A DNA stretch of 64,000 bases, from NCBI RefSeq assembly GCF_035207705.1, contig NZ_CP128187.1, forward strand, positions 1,612,001-1,676,000. The letters run 5' to 3'. The notes beneath the pieces were generated by a model, which did not search any database, had not been told where the DNA came from, and was given only the letters and a program-made list of their open reading frames with translations. Shown here one piece after another: positions 55,690-62,979 of the stretch; position 1 is the stretch's first letter, and each line of letters opens with the position of its first letter. This DNA is from Maribacter sp. BPC-D8 (GTDB lineage Bacteria; Bacteroidota; Bacteroidia; Flavobacteriales; Flavobacteriaceae). A program made the translations under genes and the position numbers.

Positions 55690-56170
55690 CATTACGAACC
55701 CGCCTAATCGTCGGGCAGGTGCAATCGAGAACTCTTAAGTTAGCTTCTCGCACACCTGGCATTTCGACTGCGCTCAATGTGACACACTAACATGCTAACT
55801 CTATTCAACAGATTGCTTCGTCGCGAAAAGCTCCTCGCAAAGACGTTTTCAATTGTACCAAAATATCATTTCGAGCGCAGTCAAGAACTCTTAAGTTAGC
55901 ATCTAACACACTTGCATTTCGACTGCGCTCAATGTGACAGGCTAACATGCTATCCCTGTTTGACAGATTGCTTCGTTGCGAAAAGCTCCTCGCAATGACG
56001 TTATTCTGCTACATGGTAACCTAAAACTCAAATATTGCCACTTTTCAACAGATTGCTTCGTCGCGAAAAGCTCCTCGCAAAGACGTTATTATGCTTCATG
56101 GAAACCTAATACTCAAATATTGCCACTATTCAACAGATTGCTTCGTCGCGAAAAGCTCCTCGCAAAGACG
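55690..56170. repeat. Dispersed repeat cluster with an 85-bp tandem array
   Basis: The core AGATTGCTTCGTCGCG ... CTCCTCGCAAAGACG occurs at 55810-55845, 55965-56000, 56050-56085 and 56135-56170. The last three are spaced exactly 85 bp apart with conserved spacers. Interleaved inverted-repeat elements (55690-55783 and about 55865-55939) carry GACTGCGCTCAATGTGAC. These are dispersed intergenic palindromic-type repeats; the core can form a CGTC-GCGA / TCGC-GACG hairpin. Confidence 0.9.
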
Positions 56171-56182
56171 TTTTAATAATCT

Positions 56183-56668
56183 TTACTGAGGCAGCATACG
56201 TACGTAACGAATGAACCCTTTTCCTTCTACTTTAGTTGTTAAGTTTTCAGTCGTTAGCGGGAACTGAATATCATCTGCATAATACCCTTGATCCTCTACA
56301 GAAGTTTCAAAACGAAGGCTATACCCTTCATCTATTTTATCCGTAGGAATTTGCAAAACATTTAATGCACGTTCTCCGCCACTGATAGTTTCGCCAGAAA
56401 TAGCATCTATATTCGGGCGATTTTTTCCGTAGAATTTCCACCATTCTGTAATTTCACTGTACCACTCGCTGTCTTTACCTTGCACGTATATGGTCTCTAC
56501 ATATTCATTATCGGCATCAACAATAGATACGATCAAGTAGGCACCTTCGCCAGAATAATTTGTTAATTGAATAAGACACTTTACAGGCGTTTTATCTACC
56601 GGAGTAAATGCTGTCAACAAAGACCCGACCAATAGCACTGCCGGAATGTATTTTAAAAATCTTTTCAT
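56183..56668 (-). CDS. DUF2271 family protein
   Basis: A 161-residue exported protein (hydrophobic signal segment at about 7-22). The DUF2271 pattern is visible: YLIVSIVDADNEYVETIYVQGKDSEWYSEITEWW. The family has no proven activity but often travels with PepSY and flavin-linked genes in iron-uptake clusters. Here it lies between the PepSY reductase and the ankyrin and DUF6607 genes, on the same strand as all of them. Confidence 0.85.
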   Translation of the reverse strand: MKRFLKYIPAVLLVGSLLTAFTPVDKTPVKCLIQLTNYSGEGAYLIVSIVDADNEYVETIYVQGKDSEWYSEITEWWKFYGKNRPNIDAISGETISGGERALNVLQIPTDKIDEGYSLRFETSVEDQGYYADDIQFPLTTENLTTKVEGKGFIRYVRMLPQ

Positions 56669-56712
56669 CTATATATAAGTTTATAAATATGTATCGTTAT
56701 CAGTTAATTCGG

Positions 56713-58215
56713 TTATTGCTTTAAGAAATCTAACGATGTGTTCCCTTTCTGCAACACTTCGTTCTCACTTGCCAAATCGTATACCGTTTCTTCAAAATCT
56801 GTTGTACTCTTTGCGTCTGCACCTTTAGCTAACAAGAATTTAAGCAACTTATCATTCTCAGCCTTCATAGCTGCTAAATGCAATGCCGTTATACCCTCAT
56901 CGTTTTTAGCATTGATATCGATATTAAAATCGGATACCTTTTTCAATAACTCAAGGTCATTTTTCTTAGCAGCAACGTGGTATAAGGTGTTCCCTTTGCC
57001 TTGAACAGTATTAAACTTTAATCCTTTAGATTTCAACAAAGCCAACTTTGCATCAAAAGCAGCAGCATTTCTTTTACTGTATGAATCTGCCAAGTAAAAA
57101 GCCGCAGTATTTCCGGTAGCATCTTTTGCATTAATATCTGCACCTTTTTCTATTAGAAATGCTACAACATCTGCTTTATTATCATGAGCTGCAAGCATAA
57201 GTGCAGTTTCACCACTATTGTTGGCTACATTGACATTGGTTATATTTTTTGCTAATAATTGAACCATAGCAAGTTCGTTTCTAGCAGCAGCGTTTAAGAA
57301 CGGAGTGTTACCCTCTTCATCCGTTTGGTTGACATCTGCACCAGCGTTTAAAAAAAGCTCAAAAATAGCAGCATCTTTAGTACCAAAAGCCAAACGATGT
57401 AATGGCGTACTACCACTTTTCTCAACAATATTAGGTTCCAAACCTAGACCTTTTAAATAAGTATAGACCGGTAAGCCATTACTGAATCCGCGTCCGCCTT
57501 GCGATGCGAACATGAAAGCATTACCACCATTATTGTTTAATGATTTATAATCAACTCCCTTTTCAACCAACAGTTTTAGAAAATCGATATTTCCTTTTTT
57601 AGAAGCATAATTGAAAATTCCGTTACCGTCATTATCCTTACTATCTAGAGCAAGACCTTTACTTAAAAAGAAATCTAACTCCTTTTCGTTCTTTAAAGAA
57701 GCTGCAGCTAGCAATAATACGTTAGCCCCATGTTCATTTTTCTCTTCAGCTAAATTCACACCCTTCTTTTCGAAAGCGTTATAAACCGCAGGGTTTGTAA
57801 GTCCGGCATTTGCACCAAAAGCAAGTGGTGTAAAACGGTGACTATCTAGAGCCGTAACCGACGCACCGTTATCTAATAAATACTTTACTAATTCGGCATC
57901 GCCAGAATAACTTGCCCAATGTAAATAGATACGGCTATCATGAGTTTTTTTATCTACCCCATTACCATCTAGAGAAACTAAATACTTAATTACTTCGGTA
58001 TCTTGCTTAGTGGTAATTGCCAATGTTGTAGCATCAAAAGAGTTGCTATCAGATTCAGCCGGATCATTACCTTCTGCAATTTTTTCTTTTAAAGTAGCAA
58101 GATCAGGGTTCGTTTTCCAGAATATACGATCTAACAATTCGTTCTTCTCTTGCGCTATACTTGTAAAGCTTACAAATAATAGAGCGGTTAGGGCTATTTG
58201 TTTTACAATTTTCAT
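56713..58215 (-). CDS. Exported ankyrin-repeat protein
   Basis: About 500 residues from the ATG at 58215 (MKIVKQIAL), with a signal peptide ending at SIAQ. The rest is about 12-13 ankyrin repeats of some 33 residues (TALMLAAHDNKADVVAFLIEKGADIN, TALHLAAMKAENDKLLKFLLAKGAD). No enzyme domain is present. Such proteins act as protein-binding scaffolds in the periplasm. The frame is open to 58242, but that would overlap the DUF6607 gene end; the later start keeps the signal peptide. It fits a haem/iron module by context only. Confidence 0.88.
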   Translation of the reverse strand: MKIVKQIALTALLFVSFTSIAQEKNELLDRIFWKTNPDLATLKEKIAEGNDPAESDSNSFDATTLAITTKQDTEVIKYLVSLDGNGVDKKTHDSRIYLHWASYSGDAELVKYLLDNGASVTALDSHRFTPLAFGANAGLTNPAVYNAFEKKGVNLAEEKNEHGANVLLLAAASLKNEKELDFFLSKGLALDSKDNDGNGIFNYASKKGNIDFLKLLVEKGVDYKSLNNNGGNAFMFASQGGRGFSNGLPVYTYLKGLGLEPNIVEKSGSTPLHRLAFGTKDAAIFELFLNAGADVNQTDEEGNTPFLNAAARNELAMVQLLAKNITNVNVANNSGETALMLAAHDNKADVVAFLIEKGADINAKDATGNTAAFYLADSYSKRNAAAFDAKLALLKSKGLKFNTVQGKGNTLYHVAAKKNDLELLKKVSDFNIDINAKNDEGITALHLAAMKAENDKLLKFLLAKGADAKSTTDFEETVYDLASENEVLQKGNTSLDFLKQ

Positions 58216-58219
58216 GTTC

Positions 58220-59125
58220 TTATTTTTTAACAAATGATTCAATTACTTCTTCAATTTCACCTTCTTGATCATATTCTTCATCAAAAAGATATTTATACAA
58301 TACTTTATTATCTACTTTCTCTTCTAAAGACAAGTCTTTATTACGACCATAAACAGCATCCCACTTAGAACGTACAATGGTCCATTTCTCCGTATTTTCT
58401 TTCCACCAAGCAGCAGCTGCAGCACATCTGCTATCATCGACCTTAACATAGGTATTGTATCCTTTTTCTTGAGCTACAATAACATCTTCTTTACCGGTTT
58501 CACGAATTACCTTGGTATTGTCTTGATCATGCAACCAACCATAATCGGTAACCTCATGACGGTTGCCACGAACGGTTAAATTATAATCACTTCTTGTGGT
58601 GTACTCACGTCTTGGCAACGGTGCATCGGCAGTATTTTCCCAAAAACTCTTTCCGTCTACATGAACCCAAGTAGAAGACCCCTCATACCGCGGACTATCA
58701 TCTACCTGAAACACTTTCTGTGTCCACTGCCCTTTTACATTATTAGCAGGTAGCTTCTTAAATGTCCATGTATTATCGGCATTATAAGAATATAGGTCGG
58801 TGTTCTCGAACAACCAATCTTGTCTCCAATGCTTAACTATATGTGGAGCTGCCGGGCTACCAACTTGTAATAAATGTTGAATAGAAATTTTATCACCCTC
58901 ATCTACAATTAACTCTGCCCACTCTAAGCCTTTATCAACTTTCGTTTTAGATGGCTTGTAAAGCGAGTCTGTGCTATAATTAAAGGTTTCTGCGAATTTA
59001 AAAGTCACTTCATAACAACCACACATACTCTTTATAGCTTCGCGGTCTCTCTTCTTTTTATCTTTTTGTGAAAAGGCACTTATTGAAACAAGCAGTGCCA
59101 TGGCAATGGTAACAGGTGTTCTCAT
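58220..59125 (-). CDS. DUF6607 family protein
   Basis: A 301-residue exported protein (signal peptide ending at SAFSQ). The DUF6607 pattern is visible: SMCGCYEVTFKFAETF at about 33-48, GSSTWVHVDGKSFWENTADAPLPRREYT, and YGWLHDQDN. The paired cysteines in MCGCYEV are an obvious candidate functional site. The function is unknown. It is the first gene of the minus-strand unit and is divergent from the TonB receptor across a 116-bp region with a dyad. Confidence 0.85.
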   Translation of the reverse strand: MRTPVTIAMALLVSISAFSQKDKKKRDREAIKSMCGCYEVTFKFAETFNYSTDSLYKPSKTKVDKGLEWAELIVDEGDKISIQHLLQVGSPAAPHIVKHWRQDWLFENTDLYSYNADNTWTFKKLPANNVKGQWTQKVFQVDDSPRYEGSSTWVHVDGKSFWENTADAPLPRREYTTRSDYNLTVRGNRHEVTDYGWLHDQDNTKVIRETGKEDVIVAQEKGYNTYVKVDDSRCAAAAAWWKENTEKWTIVRSKWDAVYGRNKDLSLEEKVDNKVLYKYLFDEEYDQEGEIEEVIESFVKK

Positions 59126-59173
59126 GAGGTATTGATTTATTGTTTACTGGTTCGATGACAAAAATAACTATTT

Positions 59174-59190
59174 TTATTTATTCTAAATAA
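59174..59190. promoter_or_regulatory. Candidate iron-regulator operator (7-3-7 dyad)
   Basis: TTATTTA-TTC-TAAATAA is a perfect 7-3-7 inverted repeat in the region between the divergent DUF6607 and TonB receptor genes. The 10-mer TCTAAATAAG recurs at 59182-59191 and 59228-59237, so a second half-site lies next to the receptor start. The AT-rich dyad is the type bound by Fur-family proteins. Confidence 0.5.
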
Positions 59191-59200
59191 GAATTGTTTA

Positions 59201-59208
59201 TATATTTG
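59201..59208 (+). promoter_or_regulatory. Candidate -7 element for the TonB receptor gene
   Basis: TATATTTG fits TAnnTTTG. It lies 10 bases downstream of the dyad and 33 bases upstream of the receptor ATG. The dyad would cover the upstream promoter part. Confidence 0.4.
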
Positions 59209-59241
59209 CTTCATTATTCATAATTAGTCTAAATAAGCATA

Positions 59242-61356
59242 ATGCGATTTCAGCTTACCCCATTACTAATATTAATTGGTTTCCAAATCACCATTGCACA
59301 AAGTAATACTGAACGTTCTAACGACTCCATCTTATCGCAGCAATTAGATGAAGTAATAGTTACTGCCACTAGAACCGAACGCCAATTATCATCGTTACCC
59401 CTGCCCGTTACGTTAGTAGGTAAAAAGCAAATTATAAAATCGGGTACCGTACGCTTAAACGAAATACTTAATGAGCAAACAGGTATTATAACTGTAGCTG
59501 ATGAAAGCGGATTTCAAGGGGTACAAATACAAGGTATAGCATCAGACTATATTCTTATACTTATTGACGGTGTTCCGCTAGTGGGTAGAAGTGCCGGTAA
59601 TTTTGATTTAAGCCGACTTACTGTTGCTAATATCAAACAAATTGAAGTAGTCAAAGGTCCCGCGAGCAGTTTATACGGCTCTGAAGCCTTGGGCGGCGTG
59701 ATAAATATCATCACTGAGAAACCTAAAACAGAAGACCTAAACGGTAATGCATCCTATAGAATAGGAAGTTTTATGCAACAAGATATTAACCTAGATTTAA
59801 AGCAAGGATTTAAAAAGTTTCGCTACGGATTCTTTGCAAACCGATTTTCATCCAACGGATATGACCTAAATGAAGAAACAGAAGGGCAAACCGTAAATCC
59901 GTTCACGAACTATACTTTAAACGGAAGGGTGTATTATGATTTTAATGATAAACTATCCCTCTTCACATCTGGGCGGTTCTATGACCAAAATCAAGATGCA
60001 GGTTTCACGGTAGACAGTATACAATACCAGGGCGACACGAAAGAACGCGAATGGAACGCACATGCAAGACTAGATCATAAATGGACCCCAAATCTCACCA
60101 TGGCATATGAGCTATATTATACCAATTACGTTGCCACCGAATTATTAGCAGATCCCATTTCAACCGATGTGCTCAGTGATAGCGATTTTAATCAACAACT
60201 ATTTCGCCCAGAGGTACGCGGTAGCTATTCATTTTCAACTGCAGACGATAATAATACTGGGTTTGAAAATGGAACTTTAACCGCCGGATTAGGATTACAA
60301 GTAGATGAATTAGACAGAACCTACTTTGATGAGACGGTTAATTTCACCTCTGAATACGTATATGCGCAATACGATTTTAACCCTATTGAAAAACTAAATG
60401 TTATTGCCGGTGCCAGGTTTGACAATCACTCTGAATATAACAATCAATTCAGTCCGAAATTAGCATTGCGCTACCAGTTAAACGAGAACCTAGCTATTAA
60501 AGGATCAGTAGGCTACGGTTTTAAAGCACCAGATTTTAGGCAGCTGTATTTTGACTTCACCAATTCTGCCGTTGGCTATACCGTATTAGGTTATAATGTT
60601 GCTCTAGATAAATTGCAAGAATTAGAAACGCAAGACCAAATTCTTAGCGTGCTCGTTACCGATGAAGACCTTAGCAAACCTTTAGAAGCAGAAAGTTCTA
60701 TTGGCTACAATTTAGGTTTTAATCTAAAACACGGTCGCGGTAACACCGAAGTAAATTTCTTTAGAAATGATTTTAAAAATTTAATAGATACCCGCATAAT
60801 TGCCCGTAAGACCAACGGACAAAATGTGTTCAGCTATATGAATTTCGATGAAATATACACAACAGGTTTCGAAATCAACTCTGCCTATAAACTGACCAAC
60901 AACCTAAATATAAGTGCCGGATACCAATTGCTCTATGCTTTTGACAAACAGAAAAAACAAGATGTAGCAGATAACCAAGTATTTGTACGTGATGCAACAA
61001 ATGGGCAATCGGTCGTACTATCAAAATCTGACTATTTTGGGTTGGTCAATCGCTCTCGCCACAACGCTAATTTTAAGGTTTACTATGATTTACCTAAGGC
61101 AAACACCAATGTAAATATGCGTGTTCTGTACCGAAGTAAATATGCGCAATATGACACCAACGGCAACGGACTCATAGATAGTTTTGACTCCAGTTTCATT
61201 GATGGGTTCGTAACTGTAAATGCAGCGGTGAGCAAAACATTTTATCAAGATTTTACACTACAGGTAGGTGCCAATAACCTTTTGGACTATACCGATAACA
61301 ATATCCCGACAATGCCGGGAATTCAAGCATACGTAAAACTTAATTATCAATTCTAA
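59242..61356 (+). CDS. TonB-dependent receptor (haem/siderophore type)
   Basis: A 704-residue outer-membrane receptor. It has a signal peptide (ending near TIAQ), the TonB-box-like DEVIVTATRTERQ, and a plug domain (about 45-150: LIDGVPLVGRSAGNFDLSRL, GPASSLYGSEALGGVINI). A 22-strand barrel ends with aromatic YQF. It is not SusC-like, since there is no N-terminal carboxypeptidase-like domain. A HmuY-family gene follows at 37 bp, so haem or iron-porphyrin uptake is the likely role. Confidence 0.92.
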   Translation: MRFQLTPLLILIGFQITIAQSNTERSNDSILSQQLDEVIVTATRTERQLSSLPLPVTLVGKKQIIKSGTVRLNEILNEQTGIITVADESGFQGVQIQGIASDYILILIDGVPLVGRSAGNFDLSRLTVANIKQIEVVKGPASSLYGSEALGGVINIITEKPKTEDLNGNASYRIGSFMQQDINLDLKQGFKKFRYGFFANRFSSNGYDLNEETEGQTVNPFTNYTLNGRVYYDFNDKLSLFTSGRFYDQNQDAGFTVDSIQYQGDTKEREWNAHARLDHKWTPNLTMAYELYYTNYVATELLADPISTDVLSDSDFNQQLFRPEVRGSYSFSTADDNNTGFENGTLTAGLGLQVDELDRTYFDETVNFTSEYVYAQYDFNPIEKLNVIAGARFDNHSEYNNQFSPKLALRYQLNENLAIKGSVGYGFKAPDFRQLYFDFTNSAVGYTVLGYNVALDKLQELETQDQILSVLVTDEDLSKPLEAESSIGYNLGFNLKHGRGNTEVNFFRNDFKNLIDTRIIARKTNGQNVFSYMNFDEIYTTGFEINSAYKLTNNLNISAGYQLLYAFDKQKKQDVADNQVFVRDATNGQSVVLSKSDYFGLVNRSRHNANFKVYYDLPKANTNVNMRVLYRSKYAQYDTNGNGLIDSFDSSFIDGFVTVNAAVSKTFYQDFTLQVGANNLLDYTDNNIPTMPGIQAYVKLNYQF

Positions 61357-61393
61357 CCCACCTGACAACGCGCAGGTTTTAATCACATTTACC

Positions 61394-62020
61394 ATGACGA
61401 AGAACATTTTAGCAGTAGCATTTTTAGCGGTAGCATTCGCTTCTTGTAGCAACGATGATGACAGTACACCAGTAGAGCCAATACAAACCGAAACGGTAAG
61501 CAACCTATATGCTCCACAAACAGGAGGGCAAGGACAACCTGTTGGCGGAGCGTTTACAAAGTTTGATTTTGAAACCAGCTTAGAGACCACAAGCGACACT
61601 GATTGGGATGTTGCATTTAGGGGTAGTACTATTGCCATTAACGGTGGCGCTGTAACAGGTACCGAAGATGAGCCAGAAAGAAACGGAAATGTTGGTGTCG
61701 CCGAAGTAACAGGTACTTTGGCAAGTGTAACCACAGCAGACGATCTCACTTTTAACCAAGATGCAGATGCATCATTTGCCATAGCAACAGGTAGTGATAA
61801 CGGTTGGTACAACTACGCAGGCGACCCAACTCATTTAATTACGCCTATACCAGGTAAGGTGTTTGTATTTAGAACTACAGCTGGTAATTATGTCAAAGTA
61901 GAGATTATTAGCTACTATGAAAATGCCCCTACTGAACCAGATGCATTTACAGATGCTACACCATACTACACCTTCAACTATGTTTATAACCCTAACGAAG
62001 GGGAAACTTCTTTTGAGTAG
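61394..62020 (+). CDS. HmuY family haem-binding lipoprotein
   Basis: A 208-residue lipoprotein (lipobox FASC followed by an Asp-rich stretch). The HmuY-family pattern is clear: FTKFDFETS, SDTDWDVAFRGSTIAINGG, and later GWYNYAGDPTHLITPIPGKVFVFRTTAGNYVKVEIISYYEN. Family members such as P. gingivalis HmuY capture haem and hand it to a TonB receptor. It lies 37 bp after that receptor and is followed by a terminator. Confidence 0.92.
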   Translation: MTKNILAVAFLAVAFASCSNDDDSTPVEPIQTETVSNLYAPQTGGQGQPVGGAFTKFDFETSLETTSDTDWDVAFRGSTIAINGGAVTGTEDEPERNGNVGVAEVTGTLASVTTADDLTFNQDADASFAIATGSDNGWYNYAGDPTHLITPIPGKVFVFRTTAGNYVKVEIISYYENAPTEPDAFTDATPYYTFNYVYNPNEGETSFE

Positions 62021-62047
62021 TTTATTTTTTTGATTTAAGTTGTTTAT

Positions 62048-62080
62048 AAAAGCTCGTCTGTAAAAGACGGGCTTTTTTTT
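62048..62080 (+). terminator. Rho-independent terminator after HmuY
   Basis: The stem AAAGCTCGTCT / AGACGGGCTTT has the loop GTAA and one G-T pair. It is followed by an eight-base T tract. Confidence 0.9.
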
Positions 62081-62113
62081 GTTTTTATACTTTTAAAATA
62101 AACGGTAGCAAAC

Positions 62114-62135
62114 GTATATTAACCGGTTAATATAC
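62114..62135. repeat. 22-bp perfect palindrome
   Basis: The arms GTATATTAACC and GGTTAATATAC meet with no spacer. The symmetry extends by TAGCA / TGCTA, with a 3-base bulge on the left. It could bind a dimeric regulator or recombinase. Confidence 0.8.
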
Positions 62136-62154
62136 TGCTATGTTATTGTATTCA

Positions 62155-62167
62155 TTGGTATTACCAA
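62155..62167. repeat. 13-bp palindrome
   Basis: TTGGTA-T-TACCAA. It is one of three neighbouring palindromes. Confidence 0.6.
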
Positions 62168-62196
62168 GTTATTGACTACATTGTATCTAAAATAGA

Positions 62197-62220
62197 TATA
62201 AAGTAACTTGTTACTTTATA
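62197..62220. repeat. 24-bp near-perfect palindrome
   Basis: The arms TATAAAGTAAC and GTTACTTTATA are separated by TT. It lies 62 bp after the 22-bp palindrome and has a different sequence. Confidence 0.8.
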
Positions 62221-62453
62221 CAATTGTTACCAAAAATACTAAACAACTTTTTCAGAAACTTCAAAATTCTGCAAATGGAATTAACTATTCGAGATTAAAA
62301 GGGTTGAATTTGAATTTATTGAATACAAAGATTGCGTATGGACTTCCTACTCGAACGTAATCTGAACGAAGAAGGACTTTTGAGCAAGTTTACGCAGATG
62401 GACTTCACTCGCGCGGAATTAATAGGACGTAGTAATATATATTTCAAAGTTTT

Positions 62454-62633
62454 ATGTTTATACCCGTTTTCACCTTACTCACACTTACGATAATAGCATT
62501 AACTATATTTGTAATTAAAAAAAAAGATAGAAGAACTACAATCATTATTGGCAGTATATTTCTTGGAATCTTACTATTGATAGGTCTGTTTATTATGTTC
62601 GTTATAATTCAGTTCGGCAGAGGTTGGGGTTAA
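62454..62633 (+). CDS. Small two-helix membrane protein
   Basis: A 59-residue ORF (MFIPVFTLLTLTIIALTIFV ... FGRGWG). It has two hydrophobic helices (about 2-21 and 30-53) joined by a basic KKKDRR turn, a topology that fits an inner-membrane protein. There is no recognised family. It lies alone between imperfect hairpin regions, like a cassette. The pattern of hydrophobicity supports it as real, but its size leaves doubt. Confidence 0.5.
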   Translation: MFIPVFTLLTLTIIALTIFVIKKKDRRTTIIIGSIFLGILLLIGLFIMFVIIQFGRGWG

Positions 62634-62979
62634 ATACTTAATATTAGTGTTGAGAAAAGTACTTTTGGTAACAAAACCTAAACGTAATGCGGACTTGGGA
62701 CTAAAACGAAAGGTCTGTGTATATTTATAATGTCGCTAAATCTTATTGATTTAGCTTTGGATAAGAAAAATAAAACTAAACAATAAGCTTTAGCTTCGTG
62801 CGTAGACGGAAACGAAAAGTTTCCATGCCACCGCACTACGCTTAGCTAAAACGTTACCTGCAAGCTAAAAAAAGCCAGCCGCACAAATAGCACATTTGGT
62901 TTTTGCCGACACACGAGCCAAAACTTAAAAAACCAAAAGAGCTATTTTTTGCCAACCCAGATGAGATTAAAATTAAAAT
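62634..62979. other. Gap upstream of the terminal NTPase gene
   Basis: A gap of 346 bases with no ORF of note. It contains the attC-like hairpin at 62779-62855 and a GC-richer stretch (about 62865-62930) directly before the NTPase gene. Confidence 0.55.
62779..62855. other. attC-like imperfect hairpin (possible recombination site)
   Basis: Three paired blocks form a bulged stem: TTTAGCT / AGCTAAA, GCGTAG / CTACGC and GGAAAC / GTTTCC. The loop is GAAAA and an 11-base asymmetric bulge lies on the right. The stem is bounded by AAC at 62779 and GTT at 62853. The length of 77 bp and the shape resemble integron attC sites, although the RYYYAAC and GTTRRRY boxes are not exact. No integrase is in the window. 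Confidence 0.4.

Larger units (their letters stand above)
55565..56182. other. Repeat-filled gap between PepSY and DUF2271 genes
   Basis: A 618-base gap with a minus-strand terminator near its left end and six repeat elements from 55690 to 56170. No credible gene is present. Confidence 0.75.
62021..62453. other. Palindrome-rich gap after the haem locus
   Basis: A 433-base gap with no ORF of note. It holds a terminator (62048-62080), palindromes at 62114-62135, 62155-62167 and 62197-62220, and an imperfect repeated stem at 62333-62395. It is the transition to the accessory region. Confidence 0.6.

Noticed and set aside
55690..56170. CRISPR array
   Set aside because: Spacers between the repeat cores are themselves conserved at 85-bp spacing and no cas genes are present; this is tandem amplification of a dispersed repeat.
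55976..56176. 66-residue ORF across the 85-bp repeats
   Set aside because: It is made of the translated repeat units and has no independent coding character.
61258..61812. 184-residue minus-strand ORF opposite the TonB receptor end and HmuY gene
   Set aside because: It is antisense to two convincing genes and has low-complexity Val/Ser/Pro composition typical of a shadow frame.
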